The translations under genes were made by a program, and so were the position numbers. Source: an uncultured Lachnobacterium sp. (GTDB lineage: Bacteria; Bacillota; Clostridia; Lachnospirales; Lachnospiraceae). Taken from it: a stretch of DNA of 5,008 bases. How positions within the stretch are numbered: the first letter of the stretch is position 1; each line of letters opens with the position of its first letter. Shown piece after piece: positions 1 through 5,008 of this stretch. The DNA lies in the NCBI GenBank assembly GCA_945971355.1, contig CAMFPD010000171.1, positions 1 to 5,008 of the forward strand, read 5' to 3'. The notes beneath the pieces are model-generated. The model was not told where the DNA came from. It saw only the letters and a list, made by a program, of their open reading frames with translations, and did no database searches.

Positions 1-542
1 CGGTATATGATATCGAAAAATCACCATGCTATCTGTGTGCCAGAATGAGGCGGGGGCATCTGTACAGCTATGCGAAAGAGCTTGGCTGCAACAAGATAGC
101 TCTTGGACATCACTATGATGATGTTATTGAGACAATTCTCATGGGTATGCTGTATGGAGCTCAGGTGCAGACTATGATGCCAAAGCTTCACAGTACGAAT
201 TTTGAAGGGATGGAGCTGATTCGTCCACTGTATCTTGTGAGGGAAAGCGACATAGAGGCATGGCGCGATTACAATGATCTTCATTTTATCCAATGTGCAT
301 GCAAGTTTACAGACACCTGTGCTTCATGTAATAACGAGAATACCTCCAAACGAAAGGAAATTAAGGGACTTATTGCTGAGCTTAAAAAGACAAATCCATT
401 TGTGGAGGGAAATATTTTCAAGAGTGTGGAAAATGTAAATCTTGCAACTGTGGTTGCCTACAAGAAGGATGGGGTAAAGCATCATTTTCTGGATACATAT
501 GATGAAGTGACATCAGGTGACAATTCTGACAATGTGCAGTAA
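1..542 (+). CDS. ttcA: TtcA-family tRNA 2-thiocytidine synthetase, 3' part (5' end off window)
   Basis: Likely role: ATP-dependent, iron-sulfur-dependent 2-thiolation of cytidine 32 in the tRNA anticodon loop, in the cytoplasm. The frame is open to the left edge (first full codon at 3), leaving 179 visible residues; E. coli TtcA is about 311, so roughly 110-130 residues, including the N-terminal PP-loop ATP site, lie upstream. Numbering from the first visible codon, PCYLCARMRRG (residues 8-18) contains the CxxC pair (C9, C12) that in TtcA helps hold the [4Fe-4S] cluster. ALGHHYDDVIET is the conserved adenylation-domain block after it. The third cluster cysteine should lie in the Cys-rich stretch C98, C100, C106, C109, followed by ENTSKRKE. 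The C-terminus (about residues 143-179) is less conserved. The next gene starts 49 nt downstream with no terminator, so they probably share a transcript. An internal ATG at 45 is not the real start because conserved TtcA sequence continues upstream of it. Family assignment is firm; exact tRNA substrate is inferred. Confidence 0.88.
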   Translation, partial: VYDIEKSPCYLCARMRRGHLYSYAKELGCNKIALGHHYDDVIETILMGMLYGAQVQTMMPKLHSTNFEGMELIRPLYLVRESDIEAWRDYNDLHFIQCACKFTDTCASCNNENTSKRKEIKGLIAELKKTNPFVEGNIFKSVENVNLATVVAYKKDGVKHHFLDTYDEVTSGDNSDNVQ

Positions 543-577
543 CGGATGTGCTTTAAAACAGATAATGTGAGAAAAAC

Positions 578-582
578 AGGAG
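578..582 (+). promoter_or_regulatory. Ribosome binding site of tcdA
   Basis: AGGAG lies 9 nt before the ATG at 592. It fixes that start, and homology to TcdA also begins within the first few residues. The 49-nt gap in which it sits shows no hairpin with a T-run and no convincing promoter, which supports read-through from the upstream ttcA-like gene. Confidence 0.7.
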
Positions 583-591
583 TGTGAAGTC

Positions 592-1323
592 ATGAATAAA
601 TTCGCAAGGACAAAGCTTTTGCTGGGGCAGGATGGAATAGACAAATTGCAGGCTTCCAGAGTGGCTGTTTTTGGCGTTGGAGGAGTTGGCGGTTATGTAT
701 GTGAAGCTCTGGTACGAAGCGGTATTGGAACTTTTGATATAATTGACAATGATAAGGTATGTGAGTCAAATATTAACAGACAGATTATCGCAACAACAAA
801 GACCATAGGGAGAGACAAGGTTGACGTGATGCGGGAGAGGATGCAGGACATCAATCCAGATGTGACTGTAAATATTCATAAGTGTTTTTTTCTGCCGGAG
901 AATGCAGATGAGTTTCCATTCGAGGAATATGATTATGTGGTGGACGCTGTGGATACTGTCACAGCAAAAATAGCACTTGTAATGAAGTGCAAGGAAAAAA
1001 ATGTACCAATAATCAGCAGTATGGGTGCGGGAAATAAGCTTGATGCCAGTGCATTTAAGGTTTCGGATATCTATAAGACAAAGGTTTGCCCCCTTGCAAA
1101 GGTTATGAGACATGAACTTAAAAAGCGTGGAGTAAAGAAGCTTAAGGTGGTTTATTCAGAGGAATTACCTTTGACACCTGTAAACGATGGCACAAATGTG
1201 TGCGAAAAAGAAGATTCGACTATTGTAAAGAGAGCAACTCCAGGCAGTGTTGCCTTTGTGCCGTCAGTAGCGGGACTTATAATTGCAGGTGAGGTTGTGA
1301 AGGATTTAACAAATGAAAAATAA
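592..1323 (+). CDS. tcdA: tRNA threonylcarbamoyladenosine dehydratase (TcdA, E1/ThiF-like)
   Basis: TcdA (formerly CsdL/YgdL) uses ATP to dehydrate t6A at tRNA position 37 to cyclic t6A, in the cytoplasm. The 243 residues fit the family. The Rossmann-type nucleotide loop is GVGGVGG (residues 28-34). DNDKVCESNINRQ (52-64) carries the ATP-contacting acidic residues and the N-x-N-R-Q motif with Arg63 typical of E1-like adenylating enzymes. DAVDTV (118-123) is the conserved strand-end motif, and MGAGNKLD (144-151) and KTKVCPLAKVMRHELKKRG (162-180) are characteristic of TcdA rather than ThiF or MoeB. The C-terminal segment TPGSVAFVPSVAGLIIAGEVV (216-236) is the usual closing helix region. No CxxC zinc pairs of the ThiF/MoeB kind are seen, consistent with TcdA. 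Its last 11 nt overlap the next gene, suggesting translational coupling. It sits after a second anticodon-loop modification gene. The unrelated clostridial toxin gene also named tcdA should not be confused with it. Confidence 0.92.
   Translation: MNKFARTKLLLGQDGIDKLQASRVAVFGVGGVGGYVCEALVRSGIGTFDIIDNDKVCESNINRQIIATTKTIGRDKVDVMRERMQDINPDVTVNIHKCFFLPENADEFPFEEYDYVVDAVDTVTAKIALVMKCKEKNVPIISSMGAGNKLDASAFKVSDIYKTKVCPLAKVMRHELKKRGVKKLKVVYSEELPLTPVNDGTNVCEKEDSTIVKRATPGSVAFVPSVAGLIIAGEVVKDLTNEK
1299..1304 (+). promoter_or_regulatory. Ribosome binding site inside the end of tcdA
   Basis: GAAGGA lies 8 nt before the ATG at 1313 and is embedded in the tcdA reading frame. It decides the start of the following gene, which overlaps the tcdA stop codon (1321-1323) by 11 nt in another frame. 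The next in-frame Met is residue 86, far downstream. Confidence 0.65.
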
Positions 1324-2710
1324 CAGGTATGTCACAGAGCTTTATAATACTTTTGCAAGACTATGTCATTATATTGTAGAGGGAAATGAAAAAAACTATC
1401 TGGTGAGGTATGGATGCATTTCTTCCAGAGAAAAAAATCGTGTTAAGGAAGAGATTGAAGATGCTACTCCCCTTAAGAGAAATGATAATGGCAGATTTGT
1501 CAGAGTGACACAAAAAGCAGTAGATGAAGACTATGTTAGGAGGATTGATATTTTTTCCAATGCTCTTATGGACAGGGAGGACAACAACTGTATTATGGGT
1601 CTTATACAGGCTTTGGATGGAACTCTGGCAGAGATTCTGAAACAGGAGGTCAGATACTTTGGACATCAGGAGTCTACGGAGGTTTTAAATACCAATAGAG
1701 ATGATACTGGAATAGGTCTGTTGCCCAGATGTGACTGTGCATGGGCGAGCAAAAGCCGAATGTCGTATTCCTATAGAAGACTTGACAATTATCTGAAACA
1801 TTTTATGGTTATGGAAGACAGGGTACTGTACGAGATAAGGGATCGTCATATATTTCTGCCAAAGGGATTTTTTAAAAAGTTTGATGAGACAAAGAGATTG
1901 TATGTGGCGGCGAGTCCTGTCACTTCAAAGCCAAATTTTGTGATTGAGAAGAAGGAAAATCCGGATTTCAAGGTGTTTTCCATAAAATATGATGAGTCCA
2001 GGATGGATGAGGACAATGAGCTTGTGTGGGAGAAAATAAAAGAGGCTGGCAAAGCAGGCTCAGAGCTTGTTGTTTTTCCTGAAATGCTAGGAAACAGCAG
2101 GACAGAGGAATACATAAGCACAAGGCTTAAGGAACTGACTGTTGTAGAACGGGAAAAAATCCCTGCAATGATAGTGCTTCCGTCTGTGTATTATGATAAT
2201 CAGAATACTTCATCGGTGCTTGATAGAAATGGGAACAGACTGGCTAAACAGTATAAGCAGAATCCTTTTGTAATGAATACTAAAGAAGGGGATTTTATGG
2301 AGGATATAATAGGGGAAAATACTATCAATATCTTTCATTATGAGGGGATAGGCAGGTTTGCAATTTTAATTTGTAAGGATTTTCTGACCACAAGATATAT
2401 GGAGCGGATAATGAGGGGATTTATGCTTACGATGATAATTGTTCCTTCATATTCTACTGGGGCATATGATTTCAAAACGTCCTTTGATCTGTGTGCCCAT
2501 GATTATTGCAATGTAATATGGATTAACAGCTGTTCAGCAATGATTCCTGGTAAGGAAATGAATTTTAAAAATATTGGTTACATACGAAAAAGAATATCAA
2601 GATATGCCGATGAGAATGAGGCTTTGTATGAAATGAAGCCATGTGATGGCTTACACACAGGAGAGTGCAGTAAGAATTGTATGTATTATGACAGTTTTGG
2701 TTCGGTTTAG
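1313..2710 (+). CDS. Nitrilase-superfamily (carbon-nitrogen hydrolase) protein with novel N-terminal region
   Basis: The C-terminal half (from about residue 218) reads as a carbon-nitrogen hydrolase domain. The opening strand and helix are FKVFSIKYD... and ELVWEKIKEAGKAGS. The three nitrilase catalytic blocks follow in order: ELVVFPE with Glu257, KQYKQNPF with Lys315, and AILICKDF with Cys354. Their spacing (58 and 39 residues) is near that of classical nitrilases, slightly shorter in the first interval. IIVPSYSTG (375-383) fits the strand after the nucleophile. All three catalytic residues are intact, so amidase, nitrilase or amidotransferase-type chemistry is plausible; the substrate is unknown. 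Residues 1-217 match nothing I recognise: charged, probably helical, with a C140-D-C142 pair, no signal peptide or membrane segment. The C-terminus has a cluster C444, H448, C452, C456 that could bind metal. It overlaps tcdA and precedes a Nudix gene by 15 nt. Expected to be cytoplasmic. Domain call good; biological role not known. Confidence 0.75.
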   Translation: MKNNRYVTELYNTFARLCHYIVEGNEKNYLVRYGCISSREKNRVKEEIEDATPLKRNDNGRFVRVTQKAVDEDYVRRIDIFSNALMDREDNNCIMGLIQALDGTLAEILKQEVRYFGHQESTEVLNTNRDDTGIGLLPRCDCAWASKSRMSYSYRRLDNYLKHFMVMEDRVLYEIRDRHIFLPKGFFKKFDETKRLYVAASPVTSKPNFVIEKKENPDFKVFSIKYDESRMDEDNELVWEKIKEAGKAGSELVVFPEMLGNSRTEEYISTRLKELTVVEREKIPAMIVLPSVYYDNQNTSSVLDRNGNRLAKQYKQNPFVMNTKEGDFMEDIIGENTINIFHYEGIGRFAILICKDFLTTRYMERIMRGFMLTMIIVPSYSTGAYDFKTSFDLCAHDYCNVIWINSCSAMIPGKEMNFKNIGYIRKRISRYADENEALYEMKPCDGLHTGECSKNCMYYDSFGSV

Positions 2711-2716
2711 GGAAAT

Positions 2717-2721
2717 GGAGG
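2717..2721 (+). promoter_or_regulatory. Ribosome binding site of the Nudix gene
   Basis: GGAGG precedes the ATG at 2726 by only 4 nt, a tight but usable spacing. The site lies in the 15-nt gap after the nitrilase-like gene, so the two genes are almost certainly on one transcript. Confidence 0.6.
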
Positions 2722-2725
2722 CAGT

Positions 2726-3331
2726 ATGAAATTCAAAAGTATAACCAGATTGGAAAAGGCAAGCCATATTTGCCGCTATGATTTGGAGTATGAAACTGAG
2801 GATAACAGAATAAAAAAATACGAGATAGTCAGCAGGGATAGACATCTTCACAGTCTGGAGGATTTGCAGTCATGGTCAAGTAAGACTGTTGTTGTTATTG
2901 CTATCTCAAAGGAGACAGGGAAATTACTGCTTAACCGTGAATTCAGGATGGCAGCAGGTGATTGGATATACAATTTTCCATCAGGAATGATAGACCCGGG
3001 AGAGACCCCATCACAGGCAGCAGCAAGGGAGCTGGAGGAGGAGACAGGTCTTATAATGGAAAAACGTCTATTTAGAATGAAGAGCAGCTATAATGCTGTT
3101 GGAATAACAAATGAGACAAGTTCTGTAGTACTTGCAGAGGTTTCCGGTGAAATCCAGAATAAGCATAATCCCTTCGAGGAAATAGAGGCTGGGTGGTATT
3201 CCAAGGAAGAAGTGAAGGAGCTAATTAAAAGTAGTAAGATGTCTGCCAGGGCGCAGATGTTCTGTTTTGTCTGGGTGTATGGTGAGCTGTCAATAGAAAA
3301 GCTGCTTGAAGAATTTGAGCAGGATGATTAA
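2726..3331 (+). CDS. Nudix hydrolase, ADP-ribose pyrophosphatase-like
   Basis: Probably hydrolyses a nucleoside diphosphate linked to another group, such as ADP-ribose to AMP and ribose 5-phosphate. The complete Nudix box G-x5-E-x7-REL-x-EE-x-GL is present at residues 87-109 (G87, E93, R101, E102, E105, E106, G108), so the metal-binding helix is intact. The preceding LLLNREFRMAAGDWIYNFPSGMIDPGE resembles the ADP-ribose pyrophosphatase subfamily (pattern QyR...wiyElPaG). After the box, YNAVGITNE (122-130) corresponds to the subfamily's S-P-G-x-x-x-E loop: Glu130 is kept but the diagnostic Pro is Val, so substrate preference may differ. The 201-residue length is normal. The N-terminal 50 residues give a plausible beta-rich dimerisation segment. 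It is the last gene before a strong terminator. Nudix membership is certain; ADP-ribose as substrate is inferred. Confidence 0.9.
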   Translation: MKFKSITRLEKASHICRYDLEYETEDNRIKKYEIVSRDRHLHSLEDLQSWSSKTVVVIAISKETGKLLLNREFRMAAGDWIYNFPSGMIDPGETPSQAAARELEEETGLIMEKRLFRMKSSYNAVGITNETSSVVLAEVSGEIQNKHNPFEEIEAGWYSKEEVKELIKSSKMSARAQMFCFVWVYGELSIEKLLEEFEQDD

Positions 3332-3344
3332 TAAAGATATAAAT

Positions 3345-3383
3345 GAGACATTTTGCAGGGGTGCTGCGGATGTCTCTTTTTTT
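3345..3383 (+). terminator. Rho-independent terminator closing the operon
   Basis: GAGACA (3345-3350) pairs with TGTCTC (3371-3376), and an inner helix pairs GCAG (3355-3358) with CTGC (3364-3367), extended by a T-A and two G-T pairs, around a 5-nt loop. Seven T residues (3377-3383) follow directly. It begins 13 nt after the Nudix stop codon. The reverse strand has only a weak T-rich tail, so it looks one-directional. Confidence 0.92.
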
Positions 3384-3511
3384 GATTTGCAATGCATCCA
3401 AAGAAGCGTCAGTGGCAGGTTCTGCTTGTGAATACACTATATCTGAAGGTTAAATCTATAAATTTTTTATATAGGAAAGCATAAAAATATTCTATAGGGG
3501 ATATATCTATA
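3384..3511 (+). other. AT-rich intergenic stretch upstream of the promoter
   Basis: No gene, tRNA or recognised riboswitch was found. The right half is AT-rich and repeats a CTATA/TATAG element: CTATA at 3456-3460, TATAG at 3470-3474, CTATAG at 3492-3497 and CTATA at 3507-3511. The first pair forms a small inverted repeat. These could be additional regulator contacts or an UP-like element for the promoter just downstream, or simply AT-rich drift. Confidence 0.4.
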
Positions 3512-3534
3512 ATACCTATTGACACGGTAGGAAT
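3512..3534 (+). promoter_or_regulatory. Candidate operator: inverted repeat over the -35 box
   Basis: ATACCTA (3512-3518) and TAGGAAT (3528-3534) are inverted copies matching at 6 of 7 positions, separated by 9 nt, with the -35 hexamer in the middle. A further TAGGA follows at 3537-3541. A dimeric regulator bound here would block RNA polymerase. Size and CCTA/TAGG cores recall Rrf2-family sites such as CymR, the cysteine-responsive repressor of Firmicutes. That identity is inference only. Confidence 0.45.
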
Positions 3535-3547
3535 ACTAGGATATAAT
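3519..3547 (+). promoter_or_regulatory. Consensus sigma-A promoter of the substrate-binding protein gene
   Basis: A perfect TTGACA -35 box (3519-3524) and a perfect TATAAT -10 box (3542-3547) are separated by 17 nt. The predicted start of transcription is near 3554, giving a leader of about 30 nt, too short for a riboswitch. The surrounding DNA is AT-rich. So strong a core suggests high expression when not repressed. Confidence 0.9.
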
Positions 3548-3570
3548 TCAAACCAGCTTAGAAAGAGATT

Positions 3571-3576
3571 AGGAGG
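3571..3576 (+). promoter_or_regulatory. Strong ribosome binding site of the substrate-binding protein gene
   Basis: AGGAGG lies 9 nt before the ATG at 3586, an ideal arrangement. Together with the signal peptide starting directly at this Met, it fixes the start. Confidence 0.85.
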
Positions 3577-3585
3577 ATATAAGTT

Positions 3586-4512
3586 ATGAAAAACATTAAG
3601 AGATTATTAGCACTTTCACTTGCAGGAGCACTTGCAGTAGGAATGACAGCCTGCGGAAATTCGGACAGTGGAAACAGCAATGCGGCAAGTCAGAATTCGG
3701 CAGAGAAAGAAGCATCGGCAGAGAAAGAAGCATCGGCAGATAGTGATGCTGTATATAGAACACTTGATGAGATAAAGGAGAGTGGAACTATAAACATCGG
3801 TGTATTTTCAGACAAGAATCCATTTGGATATGTGGACGAAAACGGCGAGTATCAAGGCTATGATGTGTATTTTGCAGAGAGAATAGGAGAGGACCTTGGT
3901 GTGGATATTAATTATGTATCTACTGAGGCGGCAAACAGAATTGAATATCTCCAGACAGGAAAGGTTGACATAATACTTGCAAACTTTACTGTTACAGAAG
4001 AAAGAGCTGAGGAGGTTGACTTTGCACTTCCATACATGAATGTGGCACTTGGTGTTGTCTCAAGAGATGACAATGTTATAGAGAGTCTTGATAACTGGAA
4101 TTCAGATGATTCTATTATTGTTATTTCAGGTACAACAGCAGAGACATACCTTATCGATAACTATCCAGACATCACACTTCAAAAATTTGATTCATATGCA
4201 ACAGCTAAGGAAGCTTTTGAAAACGGAACTTCAGTGGCATGGGCAAATGACAATACAGAGGTAATTGCATTTTCTCTTCAGAATGAAGGGTACACAGTAG
4301 GTATACCATCACTTGGAAGTCAGGACACAATTGCACCTGCTGTCTCTAAGGGAAATGAGTCATTACTCTCATGGTTAAATGATGAGATTGTAAGTCTTGG
4401 AGAAGAGAATTTCTTCCATGCAGATTACGAGGCTACACTTGTAGATACTTATGGAACAGAGTACGAAGAGAGCCTTGTAGTAGAAGGTGGAAAAGCAGCA
4501 ACAGCAGAGTAA
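3586..4512 (+). CDS. Polar amino acid ABC transporter substrate-binding lipoprotein (cystine/cysteine-type likely)
   Basis: Extracytoplasmic receptor, lipid-anchored to the outer face of the membrane, delivering an amino acid to an ABC importer. Residues 1-23 are a lipoprotein signal peptide: KNIKR, a hydrophobic core, then lipobox MTAC with Cys23 as lipidation site. A Ser/Asn/Ala/Glu-rich linker (24-55) follows. The SBP_bac_3 fold starts near LDEIKESGTINIGVFSDKNPFGYVDENG (60-87). GYDVYFAERIGEDLG (91-105) corresponds to the family signature, though Tyr95 stands where an acidic residue is usual. LANFTVTEERAEEVDFALPY (131-150) contains the T-x-T-x-x-R element whose Arg (Arg140 here) contacts the ligand carboxylate in relatives such as HisJ. 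Asp222 in AWANDN is placed to bind the amino group. Length 308 is normal. Resemblance to clostridial cysteine/cystine-binding proteins and the possible CymR-like operator hint at sulfur amino acids, but this is inferred. No permease or ATPase gene adjoins it in the window. Confidence 0.9.
   Translation: MKNIKRLLALSLAGALAVGMTACGNSDSGNSNAASQNSAEKEASAEKEASADSDAVYRTLDEIKESGTINIGVFSDKNPFGYVDENGEYQGYDVYFAERIGEDLGVDINYVSTEAANRIEYLQTGKVDIILANFTVTEERAEEVDFALPYMNVALGVVSRDDNVIESLDNWNSDDSIIVISGTTAETYLIDNYPDITLQKFDSYATAKEAFENGTSVAWANDNTEVIAFSLQNEGYTVGIPSLGSQDTIAPAVSKGNESLLSWLNDEIVSLGEENFFHADYEATLVDTYGTEYEESLVVEGGKAATAE
3697..3740 (+). repeat. In-frame 18-bp tandem duplication in the lipoprotein linker
   Basis: Two perfect 18-bp copies (3697-3714 and 3715-3732), followed by the first 8 bp of a third, encode a repeated SAEKEA hexapeptide. 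Because the unit is a multiple of three, copy-number change would alter linker length without breaking the frame. Perfect identity suggests a recent event. Confidence 0.9.
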
Positions 4513-4578
4513 TTTTGAATAGCAGATATGTACTTTTGTTTTGAGATTAGTTGATGAAAGGATGAAGGGTGGTGCGTT

Positions 4579-5008
4579 ATGAAGCAGGTTCTTTGTTTTG
4601 GTGATTCCAATACATGGGGATATAATCCAAAAACAGGTGATAGATTTCCATGGGGAGTCAGATGGACCAGTATTTTACAACAGAATATTGAGAAGGACGA
4701 CATAAGAGTCATAGAGGAAGGCTTATGTGGGCGCACTACTATATTTGAAGATCCATTAAGGGCAGGCAGAAGAGGAACAGCCTTGCTGCCTGTGCTTATG
4801 GAGACACATGGCAGTCCTGATGCTGTTGTGATTATGCTGGGAACAAACGACTGCAAGACAGTGTTTAACGCATCTGCAGATGTGATAGCCAAGGGAGTCG
4901 GAAAGCTGGTGGATCAGGTCCAAAATGTCTCTCCGGAGAGTAAAGTACTTGTGGTTTCACCTATACATTTAGGTGATAGAGTCTGGGAGGAGGGCTTTGA
5001 TCAGGAAT
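4579..5008 (+). CDS. SGNH/GDSL hydrolase, arylesterase/MsAcT-like, 5' part (runs off window)
   Basis: Serine esterase or acyltransferase of the SGNH superfamily, without a signal peptide and so probably cytoplasmic. The start ATG at 4579 follows an AAGGG-type ribosome binding site (4565-4569), 9 nt away. 143 complete codons are visible and the frame is open at the right edge. Block I is CFGDSNTWG (6-14) with nucleophile Ser10. Block II is IEEGLCGRTT (45-54), with Gly51 as the likely oxyanion-hole glycine. Block III is MLGTND (86-91) with Asn90. The RWTSIL, VIEEGL-x-x-RTT, LGTNDCK and KVLVVSP segments closely follow the layout of the Mycobacterium smegmatis arylesterase/acyltransferase MsAcT. 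The D-x-x-H block with the remaining catalytic residues should lie off window, about 60-70 residues further. It starts 66 nt after the lipoprotein gene with no terminator between, so co-transcription is possible. Natural substrate is unknown; carbohydrate deacetylation or small-ester hydrolysis are options. Confidence 0.88.
   Translation, partial: MKQVLCFGDSNTWGYNPKTGDRFPWGVRWTSILQQNIEKDDIRVIEEGLCGRTTIFEDPLRAGRRGTALLPVLMETHGSPDAVVIMLGTNDCKTVFNASADVIAKGVGKLVDQVQNVSPESKVLVVSPIHLGDRVWEEGFDQE

Noticed and set aside
543..591. Possible internal promoter before tcdA (GATAAT at 561-566)
   Set aside because: No acceptable -35 hexamer at the right distance; the gap fits an operon-internal spacer.
885..891. 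Run of seven T within tcdA as a possible frameshift or slippage site
   Set aside because: The reading frame continues intact with conserved residues on both sides, so no frameshift is needed.
766..1113. 115-residue minus-strand open frame
   Set aside because: Fully antisense to the conserved tcdA coding region, low-complexity Cys/His/Ile-rich product, no supporting signals.
1313..2710. Relation to DRT1-type antiphage reverse transcriptases, which carry a nitrilase domain
   Set aside because: No reverse-transcriptase motifs such as Y-x-D-D are visible, the protein is far too short for that fusion, and the surrounding genes are housekeeping.
3225..3437. 70-residue minus-strand open frame spanning the terminator
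   Set aside because: It runs through the terminator hairpin and the end of the Nudix gene and has no recognisable domain.
3332..3585. Riboswitch or T-box leader before the lipoprotein gene
   Set aside because: The predicted transcript leader is only about 30 nt, and the terminator in this gap belongs to the upstream operon.
4449..4892. 147-residue open frame on the minus strand
   Set aside because: It lies antisense to the start of the SGNH hydrolase, whose catalytic blocks are clear on the + strand; the minus-strand product has no recognisable domain.

Overview
The window looks like chromosomal DNA from a low-to-moderate GC anaerobic Firmicute, most likely a Lachnospiraceae-type Clostridia (Roseburia/Butyrivibrio/Agathobacter-like). 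The evidence is AT-rich intergenic DNA, frequent AGA/AGG/ATA codons, strong AGGAGG-type ribosome binding sites, a lipoprotein solute receptor of a type common in these bacteria, and protein sequences of clostridial character. The assignment is inferred from sequence style, not from a database match. Every supported gene is on the + strand.

Region 1 (1-3383) is one apparent operon that enters from the left edge and ends at a strong intrinsic terminator. It holds (i) the 3' part of a TtcA-family tRNA 2-thiolation enzyme, (ii) an E1-like TcdA that makes cyclic t6A37 in tRNA, (iii) a 465-residue protein with a nitrilase-superfamily catalytic domain behind about 217 residues I do not recognise, and (iv) a Nudix hydrolase of the ADP-ribose pyrophosphatase type. 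Gaps are 49 nt, an 11-nt overlap, and 15 nt, with no terminator between genes. Two of the four products modify the tRNA anticodon loop. The roles of the nitrilase-like and Nudix proteins there are unknown.

Region 2 (3384-3585) is an AT-rich regulatory gap. It carries a perfect-consensus sigma-A promoter (TTGACA, 17 nt, TATAAT) with an imperfect inverted repeat laid over the -35 box. This is a good candidate operator, possibly for an Rrf2/CymR-type sulfur regulator.

Region 3 (3586-5008) starts with a polar amino acid (possibly cystine/cysteine) ABC-transporter substrate-binding lipoprotein. It has an in-frame 18-bp tandem duplication in its linker and no permease or ATPase gene beside it. Next is an SGNH/GDSL hydrolase related to the MsAcT/arylesterase group, cut off by the right edge. 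No terminator is visible between these two genes.

Most of the window is ordinary housekeeping sequence. The best candidate for something undescribed is the nitrilase-like protein with the novel N-terminal half and a Cys/His cluster at its C-terminus. No RNA genes, mobile elements, CRISPR arrays or phage features were seen.
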